Notes: generated from the sequence alone by a model not told the origin. Counted from the first letter of the stretch, positions 1 through 6,837 are shown. The stretch: DNA of 10,476 nt from Phycisphaerales bacterium UBA6054 (GCA_002429045.1 DIYM01000105.1:9949-20424); one strand, 5' to 3'. Translations and numbers: made by a program.

Positions 1-429
1 GCCGCCCGCTTCGACTACTTCCGCGGCGCCGTCCGCGACGGCATCAACCCGATCGCCCTCAACCCCAACGCGGGCAGACCCCTCGCCGACCGCCTCATCG
101 CCGCACGCTTCCTCTCCCAGTTCGCGAGCCCCAACTACCGCGACGACCGCGACACCGTCGCCAACCGCCTCGCCCGCCGCTTCTCCACGCACGGCCTCGA
201 CCTGGGACGATGGCTCACCACCCCCTGCCTCATCATCGTCGGCTTCGTCGAGGTCGAACCCCCCGACGCCTCCCCCGAAGGCATGCCCTACACCCTCTAT
301 GTCGACAACCAGCCCGCGCCCGCCTCCGGCCTGACCATGATCACATGGATCTACCCGCTCGACGATCAGCCCCCGCAGTGGTTCGGCACGCCCCTCGATG
401 AGCCCGAATCAACCCAGAACCAGCCGTAA
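1..429 (+). CDS. Unidentified protein, C-terminal 142 residues (5' end outside window)
   Basis: Frame 1 is open from the first base to a TAA at 427-429, and its codons are mostly C-ending like those of the following genes, so this is the 3' part of a real gene. The visible part is rich in Arg, Asp and Pro. It contains one short hydrophobic run (about residues 75-85, around the text TTPCLIIVGFVEV), which is too short and isolated to make it an ABC permease. The C-terminus is acidic and Pro/Gln-rich. I do not recognise a family. The stop lies only 11 nt before the GTG start of the ABC ATPase gene, and that gene's ribosome-binding site overlaps this stop codon. Co-transcription is therefore likely, and the protein may act with the ATPase. 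That functional link is inference from spacing alone. Confidence 0.6.
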   Translation, partial: AARFDYFRGAVRDGINPIALNPNAGRPLADRLIAARFLSQFASPNYRDDRDTVANRLARRFSTHGLDLGRWLTTPCLIIVGFVEVEPPDASPEGMPYTLYVDNQPAPASGLTMITWIYPLDDQPPQWFGTPLDEPESTQNQP

Positions 430-432
430 GGA
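428..432 (+). promoter_or_regulatory. Ribosome-binding site of the ABC ATPase gene
   Basis: AAGGA overlaps the TAA stop of the preceding gene and lies 8 nt upstream of GTG 441. The next in-frame ATG (447) is 14 nt away, so this site selects the GTG start. Confidence 0.55.
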
Positions 433-440
433 CCACCCAC

Positions 441-1403
441 GTGCCCATGATCGAAACGATCAACCTGACCAAGCGTTACAACGACCTCGTCGCCCTCAAC
501 GCGCTCAACCTCACCATCAACGAGGGCGACTGCTTCGGCTTCATCGGCCCCAACGGCGCCGGCAAAACCACCACCATCAAAATCCTCGCCACACTCCTCA
601 AACCATCCTCGGGCCAGGCCCAGATCAACGGCCTCACCGTCGGCTACCAGAACCGCCAGATCCGACCACTCATCGGATACGTCCCCGACTTCATGGGCGC
701 ATATCAGGACATGGTCGTCCACGAGTACCTCGAGTTCTTCGCGGCCGCATACAACATCAACGGAGCCCAACGCAAGAAGGTCGTCGCCGACGTCCTCGAA
801 CTCACCGAGCTGACCTACAAACAAACCGCCGAGGTCTCCTCCCTCTCACGCGGCATGCAGCAACGCCTCTCCATCGCCCGCGTCCTCCTGCACGACCCCA
901 AGGTCCTGCTGATGGACGAGCCCGCCTCGGGCCTCGACCCCCGCGCCCGCATCGAGATCCGCGAACTGCTCAAAGAACTCAAACGCATGGGCAAGACCAT
1001 CCTGATCTCTTCCCACATCCTCCACGAACTCGCCGAACTCTGCAACACCGTCGGCATCATCGAGAAAGGCCAGCTCCTCTTCTCCGGATCCGTCAACGAT
1101 ATCCTCAAGAAAGCCAAGGTCGGCCACGTCATCCATGTCGCCGTCGCCGAACGCATGGAAGCCGCCACACAGGTCCTCACACAGATGCCAGGCGTCTCCA
1201 AGGCCGAAGTCGTCATGGGCGACGGCACCGCCGGACAGACCGACCAGCTCATCCACGTCGCCTACGACGAAGCCGCCGGCGGGGTCTACACCGACATCCC
1301 CAATGTCCTCATCAACAACGGCTTCCGCATCACCCACTTCCAAGAAGAACCCGTCAACCTCGAAACCGCCTTCATGCGCCTCACCAAGGGGCTCGTGCAG
1401 TAG
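441..1403 (+). CDS. ABC transporter ATP-binding protein (ABC-2 / drug-type exporter ATPase)
   Basis: The product (320 aa) is a cytoplasmic ATPase subunit that should power an ABC-2-type exporter. Visible motifs in order are Walker A GPNGAGKT (36-43), a Q-loop region IGYVPD (78-83), the signature LSRGMQ (135-140), Walker B VLLMDE (155-160), the D-loop SGLD (163-166) and the switch His192. About 110 further residues form the C-terminal extension typical of this class. The usual Q-loop glutamine is Asp83 and the usual LSGGQ is LSRGM. From memory both are shared by a subgroup of bacterial exporter ATPases, so they do not by themselves mean inactivity. The GTG start at 441 is preferred over the in-frame ATG at 447 because AAGGA at 428-432 sits 8 nt before the GTG. 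No permease gene is visible on either side, so the membrane partner must lie upstream of the window or elsewhere. The substrate is unknown. Confidence 0.93.
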   Translation: MPMIETINLTKRYNDLVALNALNLTINEGDCFGFIGPNGAGKTTTIKILATLLKPSSGQAQINGLTVGYQNRQIRPLIGYVPDFMGAYQDMVVHEYLEFFAAAYNINGAQRKKVVADVLELTELTYKQTAEVSSLSRGMQQRLSIARVLLHDPKVLLMDEPASGLDPRARIEIRELLKELKRMGKTILISSHILHELAELCNTVGIIEKGQLLFSGSVNDILKKAKVGHVIHVAVAERMEAATQVLTQMPGVSKAEVVMGDGTAGQTDQLIHVAYDEAAGGVYTDIPNVLINNGFRITHFQEEPVNLETAFMRLTKGLVQ

Positions 1404-1429
1404 CACGCCACCGAAACGCATCGGGCCGG

Positions 1430-1435
1430 TAGAAT
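1430..1435 (+). promoter_or_regulatory. Possible -10 element for the prolyl oligopeptidase gene
   Basis: TAGAAT stands out as an AT-rich hexamer in the GC-rich 61-nt gap between the ATPase stop and the peptidase start, 29 nt before the ATG. It matches the consensus TATAAT at five of six positions. No convincing -35 hexamer is visible at the expected distance, so the gene could equally be read through from the ATPase transcript. Confidence 0.22.
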
Positions 1436-1464
1436 CGGCTCGAACGCTCTCAAGAGGGAACCCC

Positions 1465-3645
1465 ATGCTCATCAAGCTCACCCACATCACCGCCGCCATC
1501 GCGACCTCAACCGCCCTCGCCGCACCCCCGGCCACCGAATCCCGCCCCGTCACCGAAAACATCCACGGCGTCGAGATCACCGACAGCTACCGCTGGCTCG
1601 AAGGCGACAACTCGGACGCCTCCAACATGGGCATCCTCACCGACGACGTCGCCGCCTGGACCGACGCACAGAACGACTACACCCGCTCCGTCCTCGACAC
1701 GCTCCCCGGCCGCAAGGCGCTCGAAGAACGCATCGGCGAACTCCTCGAAGTCCCCGCCATCGGCACGCCCTCCGTCTACGGCAACCGCTACTTCTACTCC
1801 AAGCGCGAGGGCACCCAGGCCCAGTTCGTCCGCTACGTCCGCGACGGCATCGACGGCGAAGACCGCGTCCTCCTCGACCCGACCATCATCGATCCGACCG
1901 GTCTCACCACCGTCTCCTGGACCGCGCCAAACAAAGACGGCTCGCTCATGGCCTTCGGCATGTACCGCTCGGGCGACGAGAACTCCACCCTCTACATCAT
2001 GGACGTCACAACCGGCGAGTGGCTCGCCGACGAGATCCCAGGCAAGGTCCGCCTCAACGCCTGGGACCCGGACGGCAAAGGCTTCTTCTATTCCGCCCTC
2101 GAAGACCTCGACAACGCCTACTCCGGCGTGATGAAGCACCACACCATCGGCACCCACCACATCCAAGACCCGGTCCTCTTCCGCCAGCAAGACATCGAGT
2201 TCTTCTACGGCGACTCAGGCTACTCCGACGAAAAACTCGCCCAACTCAAAACCACATGGGGCCCCTGGGGCTCGCCCTCCGAGGACGGCCGCTGGATGGG
2301 CGTGGGCTACTGGACCGGCACCTCCAGCCTCGACCTCTGGGTCGCAGACCTCGACGAGTGGCGCCGCACCGGCGAACTCAACCTCGTCGAAGCCGCCAAG
2401 GGCATGTCCGGCCGCGTCGGATCGTCCCACTACGACGGCGACCGCCTCTACCTCCAAACCTCCATCGGCGCCCCCAACGGCCGCGTCGTCGAGATCGACC
2501 TCAACAACCCCGCCTACGACAACTGGACCGACATCATCCCCGAACGCGACGACCTCGTGCTCAACTCCGTCTCCTTCGCCCGCGGCATCATGGCGGCGAA
2601 CTACCTCGAGAACGCAAAGACCAAAATCGCCCTCTTCAACCTCGACGGCACCTCCCGCGGCGACCTCGAACTCCCCGGCATCGGCTCCGCGGGTCTCTCA
2701 GCCTCCGACGACCGCACCGAAGCGTTCCTCAGCTTCTCCTCCTACAACATGCCCCGCTCGATCTATCACATCGACCTCGCCTCCAGCAAGCGCGAGCTCT
2801 GGGCACGCCCGGACGTCCCCGTCGATCCATCCCAGATCGAGGTCAAGCAGGTCTGGTACCCCTCCAAGGACGGCACGCAGGTCTCCATGTTCCTCGTCCA
2901 CAAGAAAGGCATCGAACTCGACGGCAACAACCCGACCATGCTCTACGGGTACGGCGGGTTCGACATCTCCATGACCCCGCGCTTCTCCTCCACCATGTTC
3001 CCCTGGTACGAGAACGGAGGCGTCTACGCAGTCGCCAACCTCCGCGGCGGGGGCGAGTACGGCGCCGCGTGGCACGAAGCCGGCATGCTCGAGAACAAGC
3101 AGAACGTCTTCGACGACTGCATCGCCGCCGCCGAATGGCTCATCGAGAACGGCTACACGAACCCCGACCGACTCGGCGTCGCCGGGGGATCCAACGGTGG
3201 GCTCCTCACCGGCGCCATGGTCACCCAACGCCCCGACCTCTTCAGCGCCGTCATCTCCGCCGTCCCACTCCTCGACATGCTCCGATACCAGAACTTCCTC
3301 ATGGCACGCTACTGGGTCCCAGAGTACGGCTCGGCCGAGAACCCAAGCCAGTTCGAGTACATCCGCGCCTACTCGCCCTACCACAACATCAAGCCGGGCA
3401 CCAAGTACCCCGCCACCTTCATCACCGCCGGGGAGAACGACACACGCGTCCACCCACTCCACGCGCGAAAGATGGCCGCCGCCATGCAAGCAGCCACCGC
3501 CTCCGAGCCCGACGCCGAGCCAGTCCTCCTCTGGGTCGACCGAGACGCCGGGCACGGCGGCGGAAAACCACGCCACCTCCAGATCCGCGACATCGCCGAC
3601 AGCCGCATCTTCATGATGTGGCAACTCGGCATGCTCCCCGAGTGA
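1465..3645 (+). CDS. Secreted prolyl oligopeptidase (family S9A serine peptidase)
   Basis: The product (726 aa) is a prolyl oligopeptidase, which cleaves short peptides on the C-terminal side of proline. The catalytic serine is S576 in GGSNGG. The acid is D659 in ENDTRV and the histidine is H697 in AGHGGGK, the same order and similar spacing as in well-studied ~710-aa family members. Other hallmarks are YGYGGF (494-499) and RGGGEYG (from 527). The central region fits the family's beta-propeller, which screens out large substrates. The N-terminus begins with a short basic/hydrophobic segment ending in ALAA at about residue 20, which looks like a signal peptide, so the enzyme is probably periplasmic. 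The start is the ATG at 1465, because GAGGG at 1454-1458 lies 6 nt upstream and the signal peptide begins there. The frame is also open upstream, but that part lies inside the ATPase gene. It is likely a scavenging or peptide-turnover enzyme. Confidence 0.95.
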   Translation: MLIKLTHITAAIATSTALAAPPATESRPVTENIHGVEITDSYRWLEGDNSDASNMGILTDDVAAWTDAQNDYTRSVLDTLPGRKALEERIGELLEVPAIGTPSVYGNRYFYSKREGTQAQFVRYVRDGIDGEDRVLLDPTIIDPTGLTTVSWTAPNKDGSLMAFGMYRSGDENSTLYIMDVTTGEWLADEIPGKVRLNAWDPDGKGFFYSALEDLDNAYSGVMKHHTIGTHHIQDPVLFRQQDIEFFYGDSGYSDEKLAQLKTTWGPWGSPSEDGRWMGVGYWTGTSSLDLWVADLDEWRRTGELNLVEAAKGMSGRVGSSHYDGDRLYLQTSIGAPNGRVVEIDLNNPAYDNWTDIIPERDDLVLNSVSFARGIMAANYLENAKTKIALFNLDGTSRGDLELPGIGSAGLSASDDRTEAFLSFSSYNMPRSIYHIDLASSKRELWARPDVPVDPSQIEVKQVWYPSKDGTQVSMFLVHKKGIELDGNNPTMLYGYGGFDISMTPRFSSTMFPWYENGGVYAVANLRGGGEYGAAWHEAGMLENKQNVFDDCIAAAEWLIENGYTNPDRLGVAGGSNGGLLTGAMVTQRPDLFSAVISAVPLLDMLRYQNFLMARYWVPEYGSAENPSQFEYIRAYSPYHNIKPGTKYPATFITAGENDTRVHPLHARKMAAAMQAATASEPDAEPVLLWVDRDAGHGGGKPRHLQIRDIADSRIFMMWQLGMLPE

Positions 3646-3676
3646 TCAACCCGCGCACAACCCAGACACACCACCC

Positions 3677-3705
3677 AAAGAACCGGCCCACGCCGGTTCC
3701 TTTTC
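3677..3705 (+). terminator. Factor-independent terminator after the prolyl oligopeptidase gene
   Basis: GAACCGGC (3680-3687) pairs perfectly with GCCGGTTC (3692-3699) across the loop CCAC. After one A-C mismatch the stem can extend by A-T pairs into the T-run at 3701-3704. It lies 35 nt past the peptidase stop and separates that gene from the lipoprotein gene. Confidence 0.85.
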
Positions 3706-3778
3706 TTCACCCCAGCCGGACAGGACACCCCGCTCGCGGCATCCATGCGTCACGACATCCCAACGCCCAGGAGCCCGA

Positions 3779-4453
3779 ATGACCACGACCCGTCTCAGCC
3801 TCGCCGCCGCACTCCTCGCATCGCTGACAGCGTGCGCACCCACCCAGCGCCCGGGCATCGACCACGCCGCGATCGCCGATGAGATCAACCGGCTCGCCGC
3901 GGATGACCAGCACTACGACCGGCTGGTGATGAACTCGGACCCGGGCGTCAGCGAGCCGGGCTTCTTCGAGCGCAAACGCCGGCTCCAGATCGAGCGGACC
4001 GCCCGCATCAGGGACATCTTCGCCGACACCGGATTCCCGGCGCCCCCCGCGTTCGACGCCGGCACCTCAAGCGACTTCTGGCTGCTGGTCCAGCATTCCG
4101 ACAACGACCCGGGCTTCCAACAGCGCGTCCTCGACGCCATCGGCGCGCTGCCGCCCGGCGTGGTCAGCCCGAGCGAGACGGCCTATCTCGTCGATCGGGT
4201 CCGGATGAACACCGATCGCCCGCAGGTCTACGGCACCCAGGTCGACTACGACTTCGACCACGCCCGTGCGTTCCCCAAACGGCTCGAAGACCCGACGGGC
4301 GTCGACGCGCGGCGGGCGTCCGTCGGGCTCGCGCCGCTGTCGGAGTACATGAACGAGATGTCGGAACTGAGCTTCCGGATGAACCGCGCGATGTACGAAG
4401 GCAAGGGCGTGACCGAGCCCTGGCGCTACGAGCCGGGCTACTCGGGCTGGTGA
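3779..4453 (+). CDS. DUF6624-type lipoprotein
   Basis: The product is 224 aa. Residues 1-19 form a lipoprotein signal: Arg5, a hydrophobic stretch, then the lipobox LTAC with Cys19 as the lipid-attachment residue. The mature part is expected to be membrane-anchored and face the periplasm. The text around residues 100-170, with FWLLVQHSDNDPGFQ, AYLVDRVRMN and QVYGTQ, followed by a VDARRASVGL..LSEYM stretch, matches what I recall of DUF6624. That domain has no established function, and this assignment is from memory. The ATG at 3779 is preceded by AGGAG (3769-3773) with a 5-nt spacer. The gene stands alone behind a terminator. Its last 16 nt overlap the 3' end of the convergent methyltransferase gene. 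Codon choice is less uniformly C-ending than in the two genes before it. Confidence 0.85.
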   Translation: MTTTRLSLAAALLASLTACAPTQRPGIDHAAIADEINRLAADDQHYDRLVMNSDPGVSEPGFFERKRRLQIERTARIRDIFADTGFPAPPAFDAGTSSDFWLLVQHSDNDPGFQQRVLDAIGALPPGVVSPSETAYLVDRVRMNTDRPQVYGTQVDYDFDHARAFPKRLEDPTGVDARRASVGLAPLSEYMNEMSELSFRMNRAMYEGKGVTEPWRYEPGYSGW

Positions 4454-5622
4454 GCCGCGGTGCCCCGGGCGCGGGTGCCGCTGTAGATATCGAATGTCAG
4501 CAGGCGGCACTCGATGGGCCCGTTGAAGAACGGCATGCGGCTGGCGGGCTTGAGCCCGATGCGTTTGGCGAGGTCGCGAGACCCGGTGAACACGTGGCAG
4601 CGCCAGCCGGCGGCGTGCTGCTTGAAGAAATCGCCCATGTCGGCGTAGGTGTCTTCGAGTTCTTCGGTGACGCCGAGACGCTGGCCGTACTCGGGGTTCA
4701 GGACGATGTGGCCGGGCTCGTCGGGCAGTTGCGTGTCGATGAACGGTTCGACGGCGAATCGGATGAGATGATCGACGCCCGCGACCTTGGCGTTCTTCTG
4801 GGCGGCGTCGACGGCCCGCGGGTCGTGGTCGGTCGCGGTGATGAGCGGGATGCCGGCGGGCGGCTTGGTCTGGGCGTCGGCGCGGGCCTGCTTCCAGAGG
4901 TCGGCGATCGGCAGGGCGGTTTTGAGGATGGCGTAGTCGGAGCGGAGCAGACCGGGGGCGCGATGGGCGGCGATCAGGGCGGCTTCGATGGCCAGGGTGC
5001 CCGAGCCGCACATGGGGTTGATGAGCGGGGTGGTGCCGTCGTAGCCGGCGGCGAGGAGGACGCTGGCGGCGAGGGTCTCGCGCATGGGGGCATTGTGGGG
5101 GAGGCGCCGGTAGCCGCGGTTGGAGAGGGGGGCGCCGTTGAGGTTGAGGAAGATCTGGGCGCGGTCGGCTTTCCAGTAGAGGTTGAGGCAGACGCCGGTG
5201 CGGTCGGGCCCGGCGTCGGGTCGGCGTCCGGCCTTTTTGAGCATGCGGTCGCAGATCGCGTCCTTGCAGACCAGGGCGGGGTACATCTGATTGTCGACGG
5301 TGGGCGTGTCGGACGCGGCCCGGATTGTGAGGTAGCCGTCGGGCGGGATGACTTCTTCCCAGGGGAACGCGGCGATCTCGGTGTAGAGGGCTTTGGGTGA
5401 CGGGCAGCGGAAGCGTTTGAACTGCCACATCGCGTGGGTCGCGGTGCGGAGGGTGAGGGCGAGGCGCATCGCGTCGGCGAGGGTGGCGCCGGTGTCGACG
5501 CCGGTGGGGTGCTCGTCCTGGGTTTGGAAGCCGAGCTGTTCGAGTTCTTGTTTGAGGTATGGAGCGCAGTGCTGCGCGCACGCGAGGCGGGTGGTGGCTC
5601 GTTTGTGCGGGTCGATGGGCAC
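4438..5622 (-). CDS. RlmL-like 23S rRNA guanine-N2 methyltransferase (THUMP + UPF0020)
   Basis: The product (394 aa) is a SAM-dependent RNA methyltransferase of the RlmL/YpsC type, which methylates the exocyclic N2 of a guanine in 23S rRNA. The N-terminal third fits the ferredoxin-like/THUMP RNA-binding part (about 12-160). It is followed by the family signatures RGYR (169-172) and APMRETLAAS (178-187). The SAM-binding motif is NPMCGSGTL (202-210). The catalytic motif reads NPEYG (309-313) where NPPYG is usual, and the closing FFNGPIECRLL (365-375) is a strong RlmL-family mark. E. coli RlmL is fused to RlmK. This protein has only the RlmL half, as in many bacteria. The start is a GTG at 5622, since the family's N-terminus begins about here, but the frame stays open upstream to 5827 and there is no clear Shine-Dalgarno. 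The exact target base is inferred by family, so no gene symbol is given. Confidence 0.9.
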   Translation of the reverse strand: MPIDPHKRATTRLACAQHCAPYLKQELEQLGFQTQDEHPTGVDTGATLADAMRLALTLRTATHAMWQFKRFRCPSPKALYTEIAAFPWEEVIPPDGYLTIRAASDTPTVDNQMYPALVCKDAICDRMLKKAGRRPDAGPDRTGVCLNLYWKADRAQIFLNLNGAPLSNRGYRRLPHNAPMRETLAASVLLAAGYDGTTPLINPMCGSGTLAIEAALIAAHRAPGLLRSDYAILKTALPIADLWKQARADAQTKPPAGIPLITATDHDPRAVDAAQKNAKVAGVDHLIRFAVEPFIDTQLPDEPGHIVLNPEYGQRLGVTEELEDTYADMGDFFKQHAAGWRCHVFTGSRDLAKRIGLKPASRMPFFNGPIECRLLTFDIYSGTRARGTAAHQPE

Positions 5623-5972
5623 GGGTGAGGGTAGGTGGGCGGCGGGCAGGCCCGGAGGATGGCGGCGGCGGCTTTGCGTTTGGTCTCGGGGGAGGCGGCG
5701 TCGGACCAGCAGACACTGGCCGCGGTGTCGATTGCGGTGCGGCGGGCGTCGGGGGCGGCGATGGTTTCGCGCTCGGCTTCGATGCGGGCGAGTGCGCCGA
5801 GCTGGGCGCGGACTTCGGGGCGGTCAAGGCATGCCGCGAGCTGGGCGGGGGTGAGGCGGAAGAGGCGGCAGAGCCCGGGGGTTGAGTTGGCCGGGTCGGT
5901 CAGGGCGAGGGCGAGTTCGGCGGCATCGATCTCGGGTTGGGCTTGGTCTGTGTGGTCGTCGTGCGTCTGCAT
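4974..5972 (-). CDS. Small helix-rich protein of unknown function; frame runs without a stop into the methyltransferase gene
   Basis: From ATG 5972 about 108 residues (to roughly 5646) look like a real protein. Codons are strongly C-ending as in neighbouring genes, and the predicted content is alpha-helical. A segment near residues 23-58 (LTDPANSTPGLCRLFRLT, then LDRPEVRAQL) resembles a helix-turn-helix of the kind found in terminase-small-subunit or sigma-like regulators. An Ala/Arg/Lys-rich helix around 92-108 follows. I do not recognise a named family. The frame has no stop at the natural end. It continues out of frame for 649 nt inside the methyltransferase gene to a stop at 4974 (332 aa in all), where it encodes a Ser/Pro/Thr-rich sequence typical of a shadow frame. 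Only about 5646-5972 is supported as coding. The rest is a true overlap, a frameshift or a sequence error. No Shine-Dalgarno is seen. Confidence 0.45.
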   Translation of the reverse strand: MQTHDDHTDQAQPEIDAAELALALTDPANSTPGLCRLFRLTPAQLAACLDRPEVRAQLGALARIEAERETIAAPDARRTAIDTAASVCWSDAASPETKRKAAAAILRACPPPTYPHPCPSTRTNEPPPASRARSTALHTSNKNSNSSASKPRTSTPPASTPAPPSPTRCASPSPSAPRPTRCGSSNASAARHPKPSTPRSPRSPGKKSSRPTATSQSGPRPTRPPSTIRCTPPWSARTRSATACSKRPDADPTPGPTAPASASTSTGKPTAPRSSSTSTAPPSPTAATGASPTMPPCARPSPPASSSPPATTAPPRSSTPCAARAPWPSKPP

Positions 5973-5979
5973 GGTGGGA

Positions 5980-6007
5980 ATTGTCGCAGACGGCGTGGGC
6001 GGCACAA
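5980..6007 (-). promoter_or_regulatory. Candidate leaderless promoter of the small helix-rich gene
   Basis: On the minus strand TTGTGC (6007-6002) and GACAAT (5985-5980) are separated by 16 nt. Only 7 nt separate GACAAT from ATG 5972. If functional, transcription would begin at or next to the start codon, which would fit the missing Shine-Dalgarno. The matches to consensus are three of six and four of six, so this is weak. Confidence 0.22.
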
Positions 6008-6084
6008 GGGCGGCGTGCGGAGGACGCGAACGTAGCGCACACATCATGGGATGCGTGGATGGATTGGTGTGATTGGGGAGATCG

Positions 6085-6111
6085 CGTGCTTTGCCCTGCG
6101 GGCAAAGCACG
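6085..6111. repeat. Perfect 12-bp inverted repeat (hairpin)
   Basis: CGTGCTTTGCCC (6085-6096) and GGGCAAAGCACG (6100-6111) are perfectly complementary around the 3-nt loop TGC. The repeat starts 12 nt past the stop of the minus-strand gene that ends at 6123, the right place for a transcript end. No T-run follows on either strand, so it is not a standard factor-independent terminator. It may protect the mRNA 3' end or be a U-less terminator. Confidence 0.6.
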
Positions 6112-6122
6112 GCACTGTGGGG

Positions 6123-6731
6123 TTACCAGTCGGGGTTCCAGTACTGGTGAGCCCTGATGTCGTGACCGAAACCGGCGCCGACGAGCAGGTCGCGCCAGTC
6201 ATGATTCGCGAGCTCCGCGCATTCGTACAGCATGTCGATCGACCCACGCGAGCCTTTGAGTGCCGCGATGATCACGCGGTCTCCTTGTGAGTTGTCATCG
6301 ATGATTCCAAGAGCGGTGCGAGCATCTTCCCGATTCTTCAGGGCAAAGCATCGATCTATCAGCTCATCGATGTCGCGTTTGATGATTTCGTCAAAGACTT
6401 TGCCTGACCAGTTGCGGTAGATCAGGTGGTCGCCTGGTTGCATGCGGGCTTCTTGGTTGTGCCAGTGTTCACTATCAGTGTCTCGTACTGGTGAGCACTC
6501 GCGGATTGCTTTGTTTGTCTTCTGGATGGCGAGCGTTGTGTGATCTTTGAGGATTGCTGCGATGAATGCCTCTGGGTCACCGAGCGATCGTGGGTGTGTG
6601 TGCCAGGGGCCGGGTTCGAGGGCGATGATCCAGTCGTCGAAGCCGACGGGGTGGTCGGCGTCGATGGTGACGGTTGGTTCGCTGATGAGTCTGAGGAGAC
6701 CGTCGGGGGATGTGTGAGTCTGTGGTTTCAT
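6123..6731 (-). CDS. Unrecognised protein in a low-GC patch
   Basis: The product (202 aa) is probably cytoplasmic and soluble, with no signal peptide or membrane segment. Two regions can be told apart. Residues 10-115 are rich in Trp and His (GPWHTH near 41-46, HW near 89-90, YRNWSG at 105-110). Residues 150-202 carry a pattern like RVIIAALKGS..ID...ECAELANHDWRDLLVGAGFG. From memory that resembles a small-protein family often found alone in other bacteria, but I cannot name it. Start: ATG 6731 is chosen because AAAGG at 6746-6742 lies 10 nt upstream. A TTG at 6740 could add three residues. Two lines counted by hand (6301-6420) give 59 G+C of 120, clearly below the neighbouring genes, which suggests acquisition or a weakly expressed gene. 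It is divergent from infA and has no co-directional partner close by. Confidence 0.75.
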   Translation of the reverse strand: MKPQTHTSPDGLLRLISEPTVTIDADHPVGFDDWIIALEPGPWHTHPRSLGDPEAFIAAILKDHTTLAIQKTNKAIRECSPVRDTDSEHWHNQEARMQPGDHLIYRNWSGKVFDEIIKRDIDELIDRCFALKNREDARTALGIIDDNSQGDRVIIAALKGSRGSIDMLYECAELANHDWRDLLVGAGFGHDIRAHQYWNPDW

Positions 6732-6837
6732 TCGCCTCAAGCCTTTGTTGGGGCTATGGTTGTGTCGCCTCGTTCCGGGCCGTCCGGCGGGGGGATCGAG
6801 TTGATTGAGGCTCGGGGCGGTGGTTGCCGGCCGGGCG

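Noticed and set aside
398..1432. Long plus-strand frame (344 residues) over the ABC ATPase gene
   Set aside because: It reads as Arg/Pro/His-rich text with no motif, typical of a shifted frame of a C-ending-codon gene. The ATPase frame holds all functional motifs.
1135..1464. N-terminal extension of the prolyl oligopeptidase to an earlier in-frame start
   Set aside because: The extension lies inside the ATPase gene and is Ser/Pro-rich shadow sequence. The signal peptide and ribosome-binding site support ATG 1465.
2019..3782. 587-residue plus-strand frame over the prolyl oligopeptidase gene
   Set aside because: The composition is almost all Arg, Pro, His and Leu, a shadow of the peptidase codons. 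The catalytic triad is in the other frame.
4450..5400. 316-residue plus-strand frame opposite the methyltransferase gene
   Set aside because: It is Gly/Val/Glu/Asp-rich text characteristic of the antisense of a high-GC gene, with no recognisable domain.
4067..5827. 586-residue minus-strand frame over the lipoprotein and methyltransferase genes
   Set aside because: It is low-complexity Arg/Pro/His text without motifs, and it covers the 3' part of a well-supported gene on the other strand.
6141..6496. 12-base direct repeat GTACTGGTGAGC at 6141-6152 and 6485-6496
   Set aside because: Both copies lie within one coding gene in different frames, there is no third copy or regular spacing, and a match of this length can arise by chance.
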